A stretch of 64,000 bases of DNA from Nitratireductor sp. GISD-1A_MAKvit (GCF_040819555.1 NZ_CP161920.1:2913001-2977000), one strand, 5' to 3'; counted from the first letter of the stretch, positions 1 to 9,675 are shown. Made by a program: numbers and translations. Notes: a model not told the origin generated them from the letters alone.

Positions 1-66
1 CCCCGCCGGCCCTGCACCGACGATGACCACATCGAATTCCATGCTTTCGCGTTCCACTTCGCTCAT
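1..66 (-). CDS. Electron transfer flavoprotein-ubiquinone oxidoreductase, N-terminus only
   Basis: Only the first 22 codons lie in the window; the gene continues off the left edge. The peptide starts MSEVERESMEFD and runs into a hydrophobic strand ending in GAGPAG, the dinucleotide-binding GxGxxG of an FAD-dependent enzyme. The short lead ERESMEFDVVIVGAGPAG is what I know from rhizobial ETF-QO proteins, which pass electrons from ETF to ubiquinone in the inner membrane during fatty acid and amino acid oxidation. Other FAD oxidoreductases share the Rossmann motif, so the family call rests on the lead peptide and on the location beside uracil-DNA glycosylase, as in other Rhizobiales. Confidence 0.7.
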   Translation of the reverse strand, partial: MSEVERESMEFDVVIVGAGPAG

Positions 67-350
67 TCCACCCTCCGCAGTCTTTTTCTCTCGCGTGCCC
101 TGCTCTCGTTTTCTGCCGGCACGAACCGGATACCCATCAGTCCCGCATAACGGTTTCAACGCCGGGCTATAGCGCATCCGCGCGACTGTCGAAACCAGAG
201 AAGTTGCATCAATCCATTCCTGATTGCTGCAAACTGATATTACTTTAACGTAAACGTAAATAATTGAGAAATCCGGCATAGGCAATTCCTGTTTGCCTCT
301 AGGCTCGAATCCACGCAGTTTCAGCCCGTTTCGAGATTTGGGGACAGAAC

Positions 351-950
351 GTGGTCGCACAGGAAAATCTGCTGTTGAGGGCCTACAGGCAAAGACCGGT
401 TGCGGTGACCGCTTTCTGTGTGCTTGCCATACTCGCCCTTCAGGCGCTTTTTCTGAAGCTTATGGGACAGACGACAATCTGCGACTGCGGAACGGTAAAA
501 CTCTGGTATTCCGACCCGTCTGGCCCCGAGACCTCCCAGCACATTGGTGACTGGTACACCTATTCGCATTTCCTGCACGGTTTACTGTTCTACGGCCTTC
601 TCTGGCTTTTCGCGCCGCGTGTGCCGCTCGGCTACCGACTTGCGCTTGCCGTGGGGCTGGAGGCTGCATGGGAGATGGCAGAGAACACGCCCATGGTGAT
701 CAACCGATACCGGGAGTCGGCGCTCGCCGAGGGCTATTACGGAGACAGCGTGGTCAATTCGCTCTCTGACACGCTTGCCACCATCGCCGGATTCTTCGTC
801 GCGCGCTTTTCGCCCCTCTGGCTCAGCATTCTTCTGGTGGTCGCAACGGAGATTTTCATGGCGGTCATGATCCGCGACAATCTCACGCTCAACATTCTCC
901 AGCTTGTCTATCCATCGCAGACAATCTCCAACTGGCAGGTCGGTGGCTGA
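351..950 (+). CDS. UPF0314 (DUF2585) integral membrane protein
   Basis: A 199-residue membrane protein of the UPF0314/DUF2585 family, conserved in Rhizobiales and of unknown function. Hydrophobic segments lie near residues 18-38, 78-92 and 135-170. The family's CDCGTVKLW cysteine motif (about residues 44-52) and the SHFLHGLLFYG and AWEMAENTP stretches are present. The start is GTG at 351, about seven bases after a G-rich Shine-Dalgarno-like GGGGAC; no ATG start fits. The upstream 280 bases to the ETF-QO start contain an AT-rich segment (about 230-275) that probably holds divergent promoters. It is followed by a small secreted-type protein and a uracil-DNA glycosylase on the same strand. Confidence 0.85.
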   Translation: MVAQENLLLRAYRQRPVAVTAFCVLAILALQALFLKLMGQTTICDCGTVKLWYSDPSGPETSQHIGDWYTYSHFLHGLLFYGLLWLFAPRVPLGYRLALAVGLEAAWEMAENTPMVINRYRESALAEGYYGDSVVNSLSDTLATIAGFFVARFSPLWLSILLVVATEIFMAVMIRDNLTLNILQLVYPSQTISNWQVGG

Positions 951-1030
951 GGCGGACCGCTTTCCATTCTCTCATCAGTGAAGTGGCGGTATAATGCGGC
1001 AGGAAGGGAGGTGTTGTCCTGCCTCGCATC

Positions 1031-1606
1031 ATGTTCATGGCCTCAATCCCCCTGCTTGCAGCCTTGCTGGGCGCGGGCCCGGGAGACGATGGGCGCTGGC
1101 ACGCCGGACAGTACTCGTTTTCCGATGAATTGGGCGGTTTCCGTATTCTTGCGGCATCCGGCGCAGGTTCGCGCAGCGACCCGGTGCGTCTAAAGCAGGA
1201 GCTGTATTCGGCCTCTGCCGTGGTGCTGGTCATCCGCTCCGGCGGTGACGTGCCTCGATATGCCTTTGACGAACGGAGCGGCGGCTTTCTCTTCATCGAG
1301 ATCGAGACACTGAATGCAAGCAACCTGCCCTGGGTCGAATTCGAGTTCGAGCTGCAGGAACTGCGCGGCATATCGAGTGTCTATGGAGACGGCCTCTCTT
1401 TCGATCAGAGGAACATCGTCGCCAGGCATACCGGCTCCAGTGCTTTCGCCACTCACGATCGCAAATTCGAACCCCATGACCGGATTCTGTTTCAGGCAGG
1501 CACGGTCGATGCAGGCGATTTCGTGACCTTTCGGCTGCTGATCACCGACCTGACGCCGAAACCGTTGTTTTATCTGGTGCAGGACCCGCGCATTCCCGCT
1601 TCCTGA
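1031..1606 (+). CDS. Conserved hypothetical protein, probably exported
   Basis: 191 residues; I do not recognise a named domain. The N-terminus is short and hydrophobic (MASIPLLAALLGAG) and could be a signal peptide, after which the protein is soluble and rich in beta-type sequence. The reading frame stays intact with normal high-GC codon use, and it lies between the UPF0314 gene and udg on the same strand, which supports it being a real gene. The start is uncertain: ATG codons at 1031 and 1037 are both about 20 bases or more from the GGGAGG at 1005-1010, farther than usual. Confidence 0.6.
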   Translation: MFMASIPLLAALLGAGPGDDGRWHAGQYSFSDELGGFRILAASGAGSRSDPVRLKQELYSASAVVLVIRSGGDVPRYAFDERSGGFLFIEIETLNASNLPWVEFEFELQELRGISSVYGDGLSFDQRNIVARHTGSSAFATHDRKFEPHDRILFQAGTVDAGDFVTFRLLITDLTPKPLFYLVQDPRIPAS

Positions 1607-1679
1607 TCTTGCAACAACCGGCAAAGAAAGAGAGAGTGTCTCCCTTCGTCACCCGCCGACAATCAGGATTTTGGACGCG

Positions 1680-2513
1680 ATGGATTCCGCTGGACTAAGG
1701 GAGCTTTTGACCTTCTACGCCGATGCCGGCGTGGATGAGCCGCTCCTTGATGAAGCGGCCGACCGATTTGAGGAAACCCGGATCGAAGCAGAGAAACGCG
1801 CGGCCAGACGCGAGCCCGTGCGGCAGAAAACGGTTGTTCCGCCCCAGAGCCGGCCGGCTGTGCCAAAAGCTGCGGTACCCGATGATGCACAGGCTGCGCG
1901 GGCGCGCGAGCTTGCCGGAAGTGCAGACAGTCTCGAGGCGCTGCGCGAGCTGCTCTCAGGCTTCGATGGGTGCAACCTCAAGACCACTGCGAAGAACACC
2001 GTGTTCGCCGACGGCAATCCGCAGGCAAGCGTGATGTTTGTCGGCGAGGCACCGGGCCGCGACGAGGACCTGCAGGGGCTGCCCTTTGTCGGCCGCTCGG
2101 GCAAACTGCTTGATCGCATGCTTGCCTCCATCGGTCTCGACCGGACATCCGCCTATATTTCCAACGTAATTCCGTGGCGGCCGCCCGGCAACAGAGACCC
2201 CTCGCCCCTGGAAACCGAAATCTGCCGCCCGTTCATCGAACGCCACATCGAGCTCGTTGCTCCGAAGGTGCTGGTGACGCTCGGCAACCCCTCTACAAAG
2301 CTGCTTTTGAACACCCAGACCGGCATCATGCGGATGCGTGGCAACTGGGCGGCACACAAGACGCCGTCAGGCCGTGCGATCCCCACCATGCCGACATTGC
2401 ACCCGGCGTACCTTCTGCGCAATCCGGCTCACAAGAAACTTGCCTGGAACGATTTTCTGGCAATCCGGCTGAAACTCGATGAGGCGGGTGGATCGGGCGC
2501 GCCGGTCTCTTAA
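1680..2513 (+). CDS. Uracil-DNA glycosylase, family 4/5-like, lacking the usual four cysteines
   Basis: Removes uracil from DNA in base excision repair. From ATG 1680 it has 277 residues; TTG 1671 is an alternative, but AGGA at 1665-1668 suits 1680. The first 90 residues are a low-complexity alpha-helical extension. Motif 1 is GEAPGRDED with [12 protein letters not shown] (about residues 122-145), the [10 protein letters not shown] strand follows, and motif 2 is LHPAYLLR (about 240-247). Family 4 enzymes carry a four-cysteine 4Fe-4S site; here only CNLK (about residue 98) and EICRP (about 182) contain cysteine, so a standard cluster is not possible. A cluster-free class was described from Bradyrhizobium (BdiUNG); membership is my inference. 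Confidence 0.85.
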   Translation: MDSAGLRELLTFYADAGVDEPLLDEAADRFEETRIEAEKRAARREPVRQKTVVPPQSRPAVPKAAVPDDAQAARARELAGSADSLEALRELLSGFDGCNLKTTAKNTVFADGNPQASVMFVGEAPGRDEDLQGLPFVGRSGKLLDRMLASIGLDRTSAYISNVIPWRPPGNRDPSPLETEICRPFIERHIELVAPKVLVTLGNPSTKLLLNTQTGIMRMRGNWAAHKTPSGRAIPTMPTLHPAYLLRNPAHKKLAWNDFLAIRLKLDEAGGSGAPVS

Positions 2514-2572
2514 GACTGCATTAACGCTGCTGCGGCACACTCCGAGCCTTCAGTAACGTCCCGGAGTCGAGC

Positions 2573-3472
2573 ATGTGTGTTCGCGTTGGTTCCGGGGGGC
2601 GCATCTTTCTGCTTTGGTCCATTTCTCTCTGCGCAACGCCCGCGTTCGGCGCGGACCCCTTTGCGCATGATGCGCTCAACCGTTATCGCGCCGCACAAGC
2701 GGCGATGAGCAAGACGCGCCCTGCAATGAGCGGGGTGATCGAGTACCGCCAGTTCGATGGGACCGGCCGGCACGCCTTGCAACCCGCACGTCACTCGACG
2801 GTGCATGCTTCAGGCAAACTCAACCACAGGATCGGCGCCGGGTGGAATGTGCAGAAGAATCTGAAGCACAGGCGCGCACAATCCGGTCATCAGAAAATGC
2901 AGCAGACGCAGGGCAGCGTGCATGTGTATCACCGAAACCCGGCCAGCCATGCGGCTGGGGCGTTTGTTGCCGTTGGCGAAACCCACGGGCAGAATGCCGA
3001 GCACGGCACAGCCACACCCGAGCTTAGAAATCGCCGAAGAGTCGCGACCGGCCTGGAGGCAGCGCTGTTTTCCGACAAGGCCACACTGTTGGCGCTGGCG
3101 GGCGTGCGCACGGGCGATTTCATCACGCTGAGGCCCGAAAGCGCCTTTGCCGGCCTCGGCGCACGTTATTACCTGACCGACCAGTTGCGCTTTGAAGTGC
3201 GCGGCACCTATGAGCATCCGCTCGACAAAACCGAAGATGCACATGCCTATGGCCTGACTTCGGCCATCGATTACCGGCCCGACGAGCTGCCTTTCAGCAC
3301 GTTTGGCGGCTACCGCTACAGGCTGACCGAGTACGGGCGCAGATCCGCCACCCCGGATGAGATCCGGTCACACGGAATCTTCGCCGGGTTTCGCTACCAT
3401 TTCGGCAATGACACGCTGCAGGAGGAAGAGCGCTTCGGCGCCCTTTGGCCAGATCTGCCCGAAGGCCTTTGA
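2573..3472 (+). CDS. Secreted barrel-like hypothetical protein
   Basis: 299 residues with an N-terminal signal peptide (hydrophobic IFLLWSISLCATPAFG, likely cut before ADPF). The C-terminal two thirds alternate polar and hydrophobic residues with aromatic strand ends (GLGARYYLTDQLRFEVRG, GIFAGFRYHFG), as in small outer-membrane or periplasmic beta-barrels. The part around residues 75-120 is unusually rich in His, Gln and Lys and poor in glycine compared with the rest, so it may be divergent or partly degraded, although no stop or frame change is present. It is convergent with the EamA transporter gene, 32 bases away. No specific function can be given. Confidence 0.55.
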   Translation: MCVRVGSGGRIFLLWSISLCATPAFGADPFAHDALNRYRAAQAAMSKTRPAMSGVIEYRQFDGTGRHALQPARHSTVHASGKLNHRIGAGWNVQKNLKHRRAQSGHQKMQQTQGSVHVYHRNPASHAAGAFVAVGETHGQNAEHGTATPELRNRRRVATGLEAALFSDKATLLALAGVRTGDFITLRPESAFAGLGARYYLTDQLRFEVRGTYEHPLDKTEDAHAYGLTSAIDYRPDELPFSTFGGYRYRLTEYGRRSATPDEIRSHGIFAGFRYHFGNDTLQEEERFGALWPDLPEGL

Positions 3473-3504
3473 TCGAAGGGCTTCAGCCTGCGGACGAGCC
3501 ACCG

Positions 3505-4458
3505 TCATGAAGCCGGGGGAACGAAGCGGCGGGCGGCAACTCTTTTGAGGCCCAGCTGCCGCTCGCGCCAGATGATGAACAGACCGGCACCGATAACGAT
3601 TGCCCCACCGACCAGTGTGTAGGCTGTGGGAACATCGCCAAACACGAAATAGCCGATTACAATCGCCAGAAGCATCGACGTGTATTCAAAAGGAGCAATG
3701 GTTGAAAGCTCTGCATGGCGATAGCACTCGGTCATGAGGATCTGCGCGACACCGCCGCAAACACCAGCCCCGGCCAGCGCCAGATATTGCTCGCGCGACA
3801 GGCTTTCCCAGCCGAACGGTATGGTGAACAGCGCAAGCACCGTTGCCGTGACGGAAAACCACAGAACGATCGTGGCTGTCTTTTCCGTCTGCACCAGACG
3901 GCGGACCAGAAGCATGGCGACAGCGGAGCCGGTGGCCGCGCAAAGGGCCGCAATGACCCCAACGGCCTCGGCCGCCTCCAGTCCCGCGCCGCCGGTGAGC
4001 AGTGTGAGTTTTGGCCAGGCAATGATGATCACGCCAACGAAGCCGACCGCAACCGCGCTCCAGCGGTATATGCGCACCACCTCTCCCATGAAGATCGCCG
4101 AAAACACCACCACGATCAGCGGCTGCGCGTAATTCAGGGTGATGGCATCCGGCAGGGGCAGCCGTGTCAGTGCGAAAAAGCCAAGCCCCATTGCGGTGAC
4201 GCCGACAAGGCCGCGCATGATGTGGCTGACGGGGTGCGTGGTGTGAAACGCGGTTTTGAGTTCCCTGCGCCATGCGAGCATGGCGATGATGGGGAAGATT
4301 GCGAAGAACGAGCGGAAGAAGACGATCTGCCCGGATGGCACCGTGCCCGCCGATTTGATCAGCGAAGACATGATCACGAATATGGCGACCGATATGACCT
4401 TCAGCGCAATGCCGACAAGAGGCTGGCGTTCAACGCCGACGTCGCTCGCAGCGGGCAT
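3505..4458 (-). CDS. EamA/DMT-family transporter
   Basis: 317 residues with about ten predicted membrane helices in two repeated EamA halves (roughly residues 15-145 and 155-290), the architecture of drug/metabolite transporter superfamily exporters. The first half contains the typical FFRSFFAIFPIIAML and AITLNYAQPLIVVVFSAIFMGE stretches. The substrate cannot be read from sequence; relatives export amino acids, purines or other small metabolites. The gene lies downstream of the CoxL-like gene on the same strand with a 63-base gap, so the two may be cotranscribed, although no functional link is obvious. Confidence 0.85.
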   Translation of the reverse strand: MPAASDVGVERQPLVGIALKVISVAIFVIMSSLIKSAGTVPSGQIVFFRSFFAIFPIIAMLAWRRELKTAFHTTHPVSHIMRGLVGVTAMGLGFFALTRLPLPDAITLNYAQPLIVVVFSAIFMGEVVRIYRWSAVAVGFVGVIIIAWPKLTLLTGGAGLEAAEAVGVIAALCAATGSAVAMLLVRRLVQTEKTATIVLWFSVTATVLALFTIPFGWESLSREQYLALAGAGVCGGVAQILMTECYRHAELSTIAPFEYTSMLLAIVIGYFVFGDVPTAYTLVGGAIVIGAGLFIIWRERQLGLKRVAARRFVPPAS

Positions 4459-4521
4459 GTTTTTACATCCTGAAAAGAGTTTGGCTCGGTGGGGCGGGAT
4501 CGGGGTGTTCTCCCGCTCCTT

Positions 4522-6831
4522 TCATGCGGCGTTTCGGGCCTCGTTGATGGCGGACCACACCCGCTTCGGCGTGGCTGGCATCTCGATATGTGTAATGCCA
4601 TAGGCACGGTAAAGTGCATCTGTAACGGCATTGAGAACGGCCGGTGTTGCTCCGATGGTGCCTGCTTCCCCTGCCCCCTTGATGCCCATTGCATTGGTGG
4701 TCGAGGGGACGTTGCGGGTCTGAAAATCGATGAAAGGCAGGTTGTCGGCGCGCGGCATCGCATAATCCATGAAGCTCGCCGTCACCAACTGACCGTCTTC
4801 GGAGTAGATGGTTTCTTCCGTCAGCGCCTGGCCCAGGCCCTGTGCAACCCCGCCATGCACCTGCCCTTCCAGCAGAACCGGATTCACGGTGGCACCGAAA
4901 TCATCGACGATCGTGTAGGCAACCACCTCGGTGCTGCCGGTTTCCGGGTCTATTTCAACTTCACAGATATGCGTCCCGTTGGGATAGGTCGCCTCTTCCT
5001 GGAAGAATTCTCCAAAACCCTCGATGTCCTCCGGCTTCCTCGCAGCCGTGGCTATGGATGCGAAATCCACCGACCGGTCGGTGCCCACGATGCGCGCGGC
5101 ACCGCCCGACAGCTCGATATCCTCGACCGAAGCCTCAAGCTCATCGGCTGCCAGCTTTCGGATCTTTTCGGCAAGGTCTTCGCCCGCACGGGCGGCGGAA
5201 ACGCCTCCCAGCGGGATGGAGCGCGACCCGCCGGTGCCGCCTCCCGATGCCAGTTCGTCCGTATCGCCCTGACGCACCGTAACCTTGTCGATATCGATGT
5301 TCAGCCTGTCGGCCACGAATTGCGCATAGGCGGTGGCATGCCCCTGCCCGTTCGATTGGGTGCCGATCAAAAGCGTGACGGTGCCGTCTGCGTTGAGACG
5401 CACATGTGCGGGTTCCGACCCGGCAAAAGCGCAGGCCTCGATATAGGTGGCCATGCCGATGCCACGCAGTTTTCCCTTCTCGCGCGAGTGGGCTAGCCGT
5501 TCTTCGAACGTATGCCAGCCGGCATTTTTCATGCACTGGTCCATATGCCCTTCGAACTCACCCACATCGTAGAGGCGTCCGGTCTGGGTGCGATAGGGAA
5601 ACTGCTCGGGTTTTATGAAATTGCGGCGGCGGATTTCGTCGCGCTCGAGACCGATCTCCCGCGCGCAGGCATCAACCAGTTTTTCCAGAAGGAAAGCCGC
5701 CTCCGGGCGCCCGGCGCCGCGATAGGCATCGACCGGGCATGTGTTTGTGTAAACGCCCTTGATCGTCACATCCAGCGCCTGGATATCGTAGACACCGGTC
5801 GACATGGAAACGCCGACAAAGGGGATGAATGGAGCGAACTGAGAGATGTAAGCTCCCATATTCGCCGTGAGATCGACACGTAGGGCGAGAAAGCGGCCAT
5901 CCCTGTCCATGGCCATTTCTGCGACCACGACATTGTCGCGCCCCTGGGCATCGGTCATGAAGTGCTCGCTTCGGTCGCCGGTCCATTTGACCGGGCGCCC
6001 GAGCTGCCGCGCGGCCTCCATCACCATTGCATACTCACGGTAGACAAAGGTTTTCGGGCCAAAACCTCCGCCGACATCCGGCGTGACGACCCGGAGCTTT
6101 TCCGGCCCGAACCCGAAGGTCTTGCAGAGAATGGAGCGCATGGAATGCACGCCCTGCGAGCCGGTGGTCAGCACAAAGCGGTCTTCATCGTCCCGCCACT
6201 CCGCCAGAGCCGCCCGCGGCTCCATGTAATTGCAGACGAGGCGGTTGTTCACAAAAGCGACGCGCGTCACATGATCAGCCCGTTCGAAAGCGGCCTGCGC
6301 TTTTTCCCTGTCCCCGACATGGTTTAGAAATGCCCGGTTGGTGCCCAGCTCCGGCCACACAAGCGGCGCCTCTTCCGACAGGGCTTCCGCGGTAGCCGTG
6401 ACGGGCTCATCATCCTCGTAATCGATCTCGATCAGTTCAGCCGCATTCTGTGCCTGCGCGCGGGTTTCCGCCACCACCAGGGCCACGGCATCACCGACAT
6501 ACTGGACACGGTCCCGGCAAAGGATGGGGATGTCGCGCGTGGGAGCCCGCGTGCCGTCGGGCTGTTTCTGCATTGCCCCCGACTGCAGGTCCTTCAGATG
6601 CGCGACATCGGCACCCGTCAGCACCAGCTGAACACCCGGGGAGGCCCTGGCCTCGTCAACGGAGGAGATGCTGAAGACCGCTTTTGCAACGGGCGAGCGC
6701 AGAACATGGAGATGCAACGTTCCTTCAGGCAGGAAATCGTCCGTATAACGCCCGCGCCCCGTGATGAACGCGGCATCCTCCTTGCGACGCGGAGATGCGC
6801 CCATTCCGAATTTCGGCGTCATCACACTCAT
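4522..6831 (-). CDS. CoxL-like molybdopterin-binding subunit of a xanthine dehydrogenase-family enzyme (form II)
   Basis: 769 residues, the full length of a large molybdenum hydroxylase subunit. The N-terminal Ald_Xan_dh_C domain starts with GRGRYTDDF; the Mo-cofactor part has NYMEPR, GGFGPK, the loop DAYRGAGRPEAA, and the C-terminal KGAGEAGTIGATPAVLNAV with the catalytic glutamate. True aerobic CO dehydrogenases (form I) carry AYxCSFR at the loop; the AYRGAGR seen here marks the form II group, whose substrates are mostly unknown. No small iron-sulfur or medium FAD subunit gene is adjacent: upstream is the divergent pepN and downstream the EamA gene. It must therefore pair with subunits encoded elsewhere or not work as a CODH. 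Confidence 0.85.
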   Translation of the reverse strand: MSVMTPKFGMGASPRRKEDAAFITGRGRYTDDFLPEGTLHLHVLRSPVAKAVFSISSVDEARASPGVQLVLTGADVAHLKDLQSGAMQKQPDGTRAPTRDIPILCRDRVQYVGDAVALVVAETRAQAQNAAELIEIDYEDDEPVTATAEALSEEAPLVWPELGTNRAFLNHVGDREKAQAAFERADHVTRVAFVNNRLVCNYMEPRAALAEWRDDEDRFVLTTGSQGVHSMRSILCKTFGFGPEKLRVVTPDVGGGFGPKTFVYREYAMVMEAARQLGRPVKWTGDRSEHFMTDAQGRDNVVVAEMAMDRDGRFLALRVDLTANMGAYISQFAPFIPFVGVSMSTGVYDIQALDVTIKGVYTNTCPVDAYRGAGRPEAAFLLEKLVDACAREIGLERDEIRRRNFIKPEQFPYRTQTGRLYDVGEFEGHMDQCMKNAGWHTFEERLAHSREKGKLRGIGMATYIEACAFAGSEPAHVRLNADGTVTLLIGTQSNGQGHATAYAQFVADRLNIDIDKVTVRQGDTDELASGGGTGGSRSIPLGGVSAARAGEDLAEKIRKLAADELEASVEDIELSGGAARIVGTDRSVDFASIATAARKPEDIEGFGEFFQEEATYPNGTHICEVEIDPETGSTEVVAYTIVDDFGATVNPVLLEGQVHGGVAQGLGQALTEETIYSEDGQLVTASFMDYAMPRADNLPFIDFQTRNVPSTTNAMGIKGAGEAGTIGATPAVLNAVTDALYRAYGITHIEMPATPKRVWSAINEARNAA

Positions 6832-7020
6832 GCATAATCCCTTCTGGTCAATCGAATACTGACCGGCGTTGGGTGATCTGGCTGGAAGCGGTCTAGCGAC
6901 ATTTGCCCCGTCAGTTTTGTCGAGCCACGTGTTCGTGTAAAGAGCAGCAATCCGAATTTGTTATACCAGGTAAAGCAGCAATTTCCTGTTGGGCAGTTCC
7001 TGGTGTTTGAAAGAGTGAAG

Positions 7021-9666
7021 ATGCGCACTGAAAACGGCCAGGTTGTCCGTCTCGAGGACTACAAACCAAGTCCTTATCTCATCCCCGAAACCAGGCTGGA
7101 TTTCCAACTGGACCCGCACGAGACACTGGTAACGGCCACGCTGAAACTGGAGCGGTCCGAAGGCGCGTCGGTTGACGCTCCGCTGGAACTCGACGGAGAA
7201 GAACTCAGGTTAGAGACACTGAAGATCGACGGATGTGACGTGCCGGCCTCGGGGTATGAACAGCACCCCGACGGACTCACGATCACCTGTCTACCGGCCT
7301 CGCGGACCTTTGAACTCGTCATTCGTACGCGGATAGCCCCGGCCCTGAACAAGGCTTTGATGGGCCTCTACGTTTCAAACGGAGTGTTCTGCACCCAGTG
7401 CGAGGCAGAAGGGTTTCGGCGCATCACCTATTTCCTCGACCGACCCGACGTGCTTTCGGTCTACACGGTGCGCATCGAGGCGGACAGAAAGATCGCCCCC
7501 CTCCTCCTCTCGAACGGAAACCCGGTGAGTAAGGGAGAGCTGGAAAACGGACGCCATTTCGCCGTCTGGCAGGACCCCTTCCCAAAACCGTCCTATCTCT
7601 TTGCGCTGGTTGCCGGGGACCTCGGTGTCCTTCGGGACAGTTTCGAGACCGCATCAGGGCGCACGGTGGAGCTTGGCATTTATGTCGAACATGGCAAGGA
7701 GGCACGGGCAACCTATGCGATGGACGCCCTCAAGCGGTCCATGCGCTGGGACGAAAAACGCTTTGGTCGGGAATACGACCTCGACGTCTTCAACATCGTT
7801 GCCGTCTCCGATTTCAATGCCGGTGCTATGGAGAACAAGGGGCTCAATGTCTTCAACGACAAGTATGTGCTTGCCGACGCCGACACGGCAACGGATGTTG
7901 ATTTCGCCAACATCGAAGCCATTATCGCTCACGAATATTTTCACAATTGGACTGGAAACAGAATCACTTGCCGTGACTGGTTCCAGCTTTGTCTGAAGGA
8001 GGGGCTCACGGTCTTTCGTGACCATGAATTCTCCGCGGATGAGCGCTCCCGGGCGGTCAAGCGCATCGCCGAGGTCCGCGCCCTGCGCTCCCATCAGTTT
8101 CCTGAAGATCAGGGACCGCTTGCCCATCCGGTCCGCCCAAGGCGCTATCGCGAGATCAACAATTTCTACACGGCCACGGTCTATGAAAAGGGATCGGAAG
8201 TCGTGCGCATGCTGCAGACCATCCTGGGAGATGCTCTCTTCCGGGCGGGCATGGATCTCTATTTCGAGAGGCATGACGGTCAGGCCGTGACGATCGAGGA
8301 TTTTCTCAAAGCATTTGAAGACGTTTCAGAGTGCGATCTCGGTCAGTTTTCCCTTTGGTATCACCAGGCGGGCACCCCCAGCGTGACCGTTTCTTCGCGG
8401 TACGATGCCCGGGCCGCGACCTTTACCGTTGAACTTGAACAGTCCGTGCCGCCCACCCCCTCCGAGAACCGCAAACGCCTCATGCACATTCCGCTGTCCT
8501 TCGGGCTGGTGGGCCCGGACGGAAGCGATCTCCCCTATCGAAGCGCCGAAGGGGCAAGTGTGGAAAACGGCGTCATCCATCTGCGCAAGCGTCATCACAC
8601 GGTGACGTTCACCGGGGTTGAGGCCCGCCCAGTTCTCTCCATCAATCGTGGCTTTTCCGCTCCGATCGCCCTTTCCACCCAGAGTCGGGTGGAAGACAGG
8701 CTGTTTCTGGCGCGACACGACAGCGATCCGTTTTCGCGCTGGCAGGCGCTCACCAGTCTTTTCAACGATGCGCTGATTGCCGCCAGCAAGGCGGTTCGCG
8801 GCGGCAAGAAACCTGTGTTCACCGAGGATCTGCTCACGCTTGCCGTAAACCTGGCGACGGATGCATCGCTCGAAGAAGCGTTTCGCGCGCTGGTTCTGAC
8901 GGTGCCGGCAGAGGCCGATATCGCACGTGAAATTGGACGAGACATCGATCCCGATGCGATCCACGCTGCCCGCATGGCGCTGCTCCGGTCCATCGCGGAG
9001 TCCGGAAGGGATGTTTTTCGTAGCCTCTACGACAACATGCGCACACAGGCCCCGTTCTCCCCCGACGCAGCGAGTGCCGGCCGGCGTGCATTGCGCTCGA
9101 CTTTGCTCGAATTCATCGCGGTTGGAGAACGAAGCCCCCGGCTCGCGAAACAGCAGTTCGATGAAGCTGACAACATGACCGAACGCGCAGGCGCCCTGAC
9201 CGTACTGGCACAGCACTTTTACGATACGCAAGAAGGCCGCAGCGCGCTTATCGCCTTCGAGGAGCGCTACCGCGACAACCCGCTCGTGCTCGACAAATGG
9301 TTCCAGCTCCAGGCGATGGTTCCAGCACATGAGACGGTTTTGAATGTTCGAAAACTGATGCGGCACGGGCATTTTTCAATGGCCAATCCCAATCGGGTCC
9401 GTGCGCTCATCGGCACATTCTCCATGGCCAATCAGACGGGGTTTCATGCGGCCGACGGCGAGGGCTACCGCCTCGTCGCCGAGACGGTCACCGAACTGGA
9501 CCGGCAAAATCCTCAGGTAGCAGCGAGGCTGGCGACCGCATTCCGCTCCTGGCGTTCACTGGAAAAGGGCCGCCGGGAGCTTGCCCGGTCGACTCTAGCC
9601 GAGCTGAGCAGTCGGAAGAGCCTGTCGCGCGATCTTGCTGATATCGTTGAACGTACCCTCGCCTGA
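7021..9666 (+). CDS. pepN: Aminopeptidase N (M1 zinc metallopeptidase)
   Basis: Cytosolic M1 aminopeptidase that removes N-terminal residues from peptides. From ATG 7021 it is 881 residues, the usual bacterial PepN length, and begins MRTENGQVVRLEDYKPSPY as in relatives; the frame is open upstream to a TTG at 6958, but that extension is not typical. The substrate-binding motif GAMENKGLNVFN and the zinc motif HEYFHNWTGNR (HExxH at about residues 304-308), with the third ligand in LKEGLTVFRD, are intact. It is transcribed divergently from the coxL-like gene across a 190-base promoter region and is followed by pleC on the same strand, as in other Rhizobiales. Confidence 0.95.
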   Translation: MRTENGQVVRLEDYKPSPYLIPETRLDFQLDPHETLVTATLKLERSEGASVDAPLELDGEELRLETLKIDGCDVPASGYEQHPDGLTITCLPASRTFELVIRTRIAPALNKALMGLYVSNGVFCTQCEAEGFRRITYFLDRPDVLSVYTVRIEADRKIAPLLLSNGNPVSKGELENGRHFAVWQDPFPKPSYLFALVAGDLGVLRDSFETASGRTVELGIYVEHGKEARATYAMDALKRSMRWDEKRFGREYDLDVFNIVAVSDFNAGAMENKGLNVFNDKYVLADADTATDVDFANIEAIIAHEYFHNWTGNRITCRDWFQLCLKEGLTVFRDHEFSADERSRAVKRIAEVRALRSHQFPEDQGPLAHPVRPRRYREINNFYTATVYEKGSEVVRMLQTILGDALFRAGMDLYFERHDGQAVTIEDFLKAFEDVSECDLGQFSLWYHQAGTPSVTVSSRYDARAATFTVELEQSVPPTPSENRKRLMHIPLSFGLVGPDGSDLPYRSAEGASVENGVIHLRKRHHTVTFTGVEARPVLSINRGFSAPIALSTQSRVEDRLFLARHDSDPFSRWQALTSLFNDALIAASKAVRGGKKPVFTEDLLTLAVNLATDASLEEAFRALVLTVPAEADIAREIGRDIDPDAIHAARMALLRSIAESGRDVFRSLYDNMRTQAPFSPDAASAGRRALRSTLLEFIAVGERSPRLAKQQFDEADNMTERAGALTVLAQHFYDTQEGRSALIAFEERYRDNPLVLDKWFQLQAMVPAHETVLNVRKLMRHGHFSMANPNRVRALIGTFSMANQTGFHAADGEGYRLVAETVTELDRQNPQVAARLATAFRSWRSLEKGRRELARSTLAELSSRKSLSRDLADIVERTLA

Positions 9667-9675
9667 TCGTCCGCG

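Noticed and set aside
236-262. TTAA-N7-GTAA and a CGTAAA direct repeat upstream of the UPF0314 gene
   Set aside because: One-mismatch CtrA-like matches are frequent by chance in AT-rich promoter DNA, and nothing else supports regulation here.
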